From: Bacteroidota bacterium
Lineage (GTDB): Bacteria > Bacteroidota > Ignavibacteria > UBA10030 > UBA8401
Length of the DNA stretch: 64,000 bases
Direction: 5' to 3'
Assembly (NCBI GenBank): GCA_041658205.1
Contig: JBBAAO010000001.1
Location: 2,823,875-2,887,874 of the forward strand
The position numbers and the translations under genes are program-made. Positions 63,617 through 64,000 of the stretch are shown in pieces; position 1 is the first letter of the stretch; every line of letters begins with the position of its first letter. The notes under the pieces are model-generated. The model searched no databases, was not told the origin of the DNA, and was given only the letters and a program-made list of their open reading frames with translations.

Positions 63617-64000
63617 GGAGAAAGGAGTGATGAAAAACACCATCATTCTGAGGTTGTCTAGGTTTTTCAGGATGGCTGAAGAATCAGAACACAATTTCAT
63701 TGAGTTTATTGTAATTCAGACTCTTTGCTTCGCTCAGCGTGACGGGGATTCACTTACACTACCATTCTGAGTCCCGTTCATAGTTTTTTCTCTGTGAGGG
63801 ACGAAGAATCTGAACGTAATTTCAATGAGTTATAGTAACTCAGACTCTTCGCTTCGCTCAGAGTGACGGGGATTCACTTACACTACCATTCTGAGTCCCG
63901 TTCATAGTTTTTTCTCTGTGAGGGACGAAGAATCTGAACGTAATTTCAATGAGTTATAGTAACTCAGACTCTTCGCTTCGCTCAGAGTGACGGGGATTCA
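63617..64000. repeat. 124-bp tandem repeat array, truncated by window end
   Basis: Two units, 63741-63864 and 63865-63988, look identical, and a third begins at 63989; a diverged copy precedes them (63650-63740). Each unit carries the dispersed palindromic motif (GACGAAGAATCTGA and TCAGACTCTTCGCTTCGCTC) plus GACGGGGATTCACTTACAC. The array lies upstream of the 63563 BNR gene. Nothing else is seen in 63564-64000. Confidence 0.9.

Noticed and set aside
1..64000. CRISPR array, rRNA operon, prophage or complete insertion sequence
   Set aside because: I found no spaced direct repeats, no rRNA motif, no phage structural genes and no transposase other than the RAYT.

Overview
The window looks like a chromosomal segment of an FCB-group bacterium, most likely Ignavibacteria/Kapabacteria or a nearby Bacteroidota/Chlorobi-group lineage. 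The evidence is five secreted proteins ending in a type IX secretion (T9SS) C-terminal domain with the NYPNPFNPST-type motif, a Bacteroidota-style promoter (TTTG-N19-TATATTTG) before the tRNA gene, a korDABC-type ferredoxin oxidoreductase, and an abundance of lipoproteins and TPR/WD40 exported proteins. Base composition is moderate to AT-rich. This assignment is inference; no rRNA is present.

Layout. 0-10 kb: the 3' end of rsgA, an MFS transporter, a Big_5 lipoprotein, a REP-associated transposase (RAYT) between its REP palindromes, then a leftward six-gene run (response regulator, mutY, ogg2-type glycosylase, yajQ, cell-wall amidase, cystathionine-synthase-like enzyme). 10-25 kb: tRNA-Arg(TCT), a TolB-like lipoprotein, and a dense signalling block: two tandem receiver-kinase hybrids (the second has lost its phospho-acceptor histidine), a 2421-residue kinase with about 14 PAS domains, a cysteine-rich-PAS kinase and an NtrC-type sigma-54 activator. 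25-29 kb: a strong sigma-54-type promoter drives a T9SS-CTD protein and a subtilisin, and this unit lies between two 340-bp direct repeats. 29-33 kb: msrB and a leftward operon for a four-subunit 2-oxoacid:ferredoxin oxidoreductase plus a small Cys-containing protein.

33.5-46.7 kb: the most unusual region. It holds two exported caspase-like proteases (WD40-PDZ-caspase and WD40-Ig-like-caspase), two exported TPR proteins, a globin, a DUF4384 protein and a CHASE2-adenylate cyclase. The second caspase, DUF4384 and cyclase genes are one apparent transcription unit. I infer an envelope-localised sensing/proteolysis system linked to cAMP.

47-53 kb: a DUF1800-DUF1501 pair and small lipoproteins/NTF2-fold proteins. 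53.3-57.1 kb: small leftward genes separated by elements that look like integron attC sites, with no integrase in view (CALIN-like array). 57.4-64 kb: an NTF2-like protein, two tandem ~850-aa BNR/sortilin-type T9SS cargo proteins, and a perfect 124-bp tandem repeat running off the window end. Dispersed palindromic repeats occur between genes throughout.
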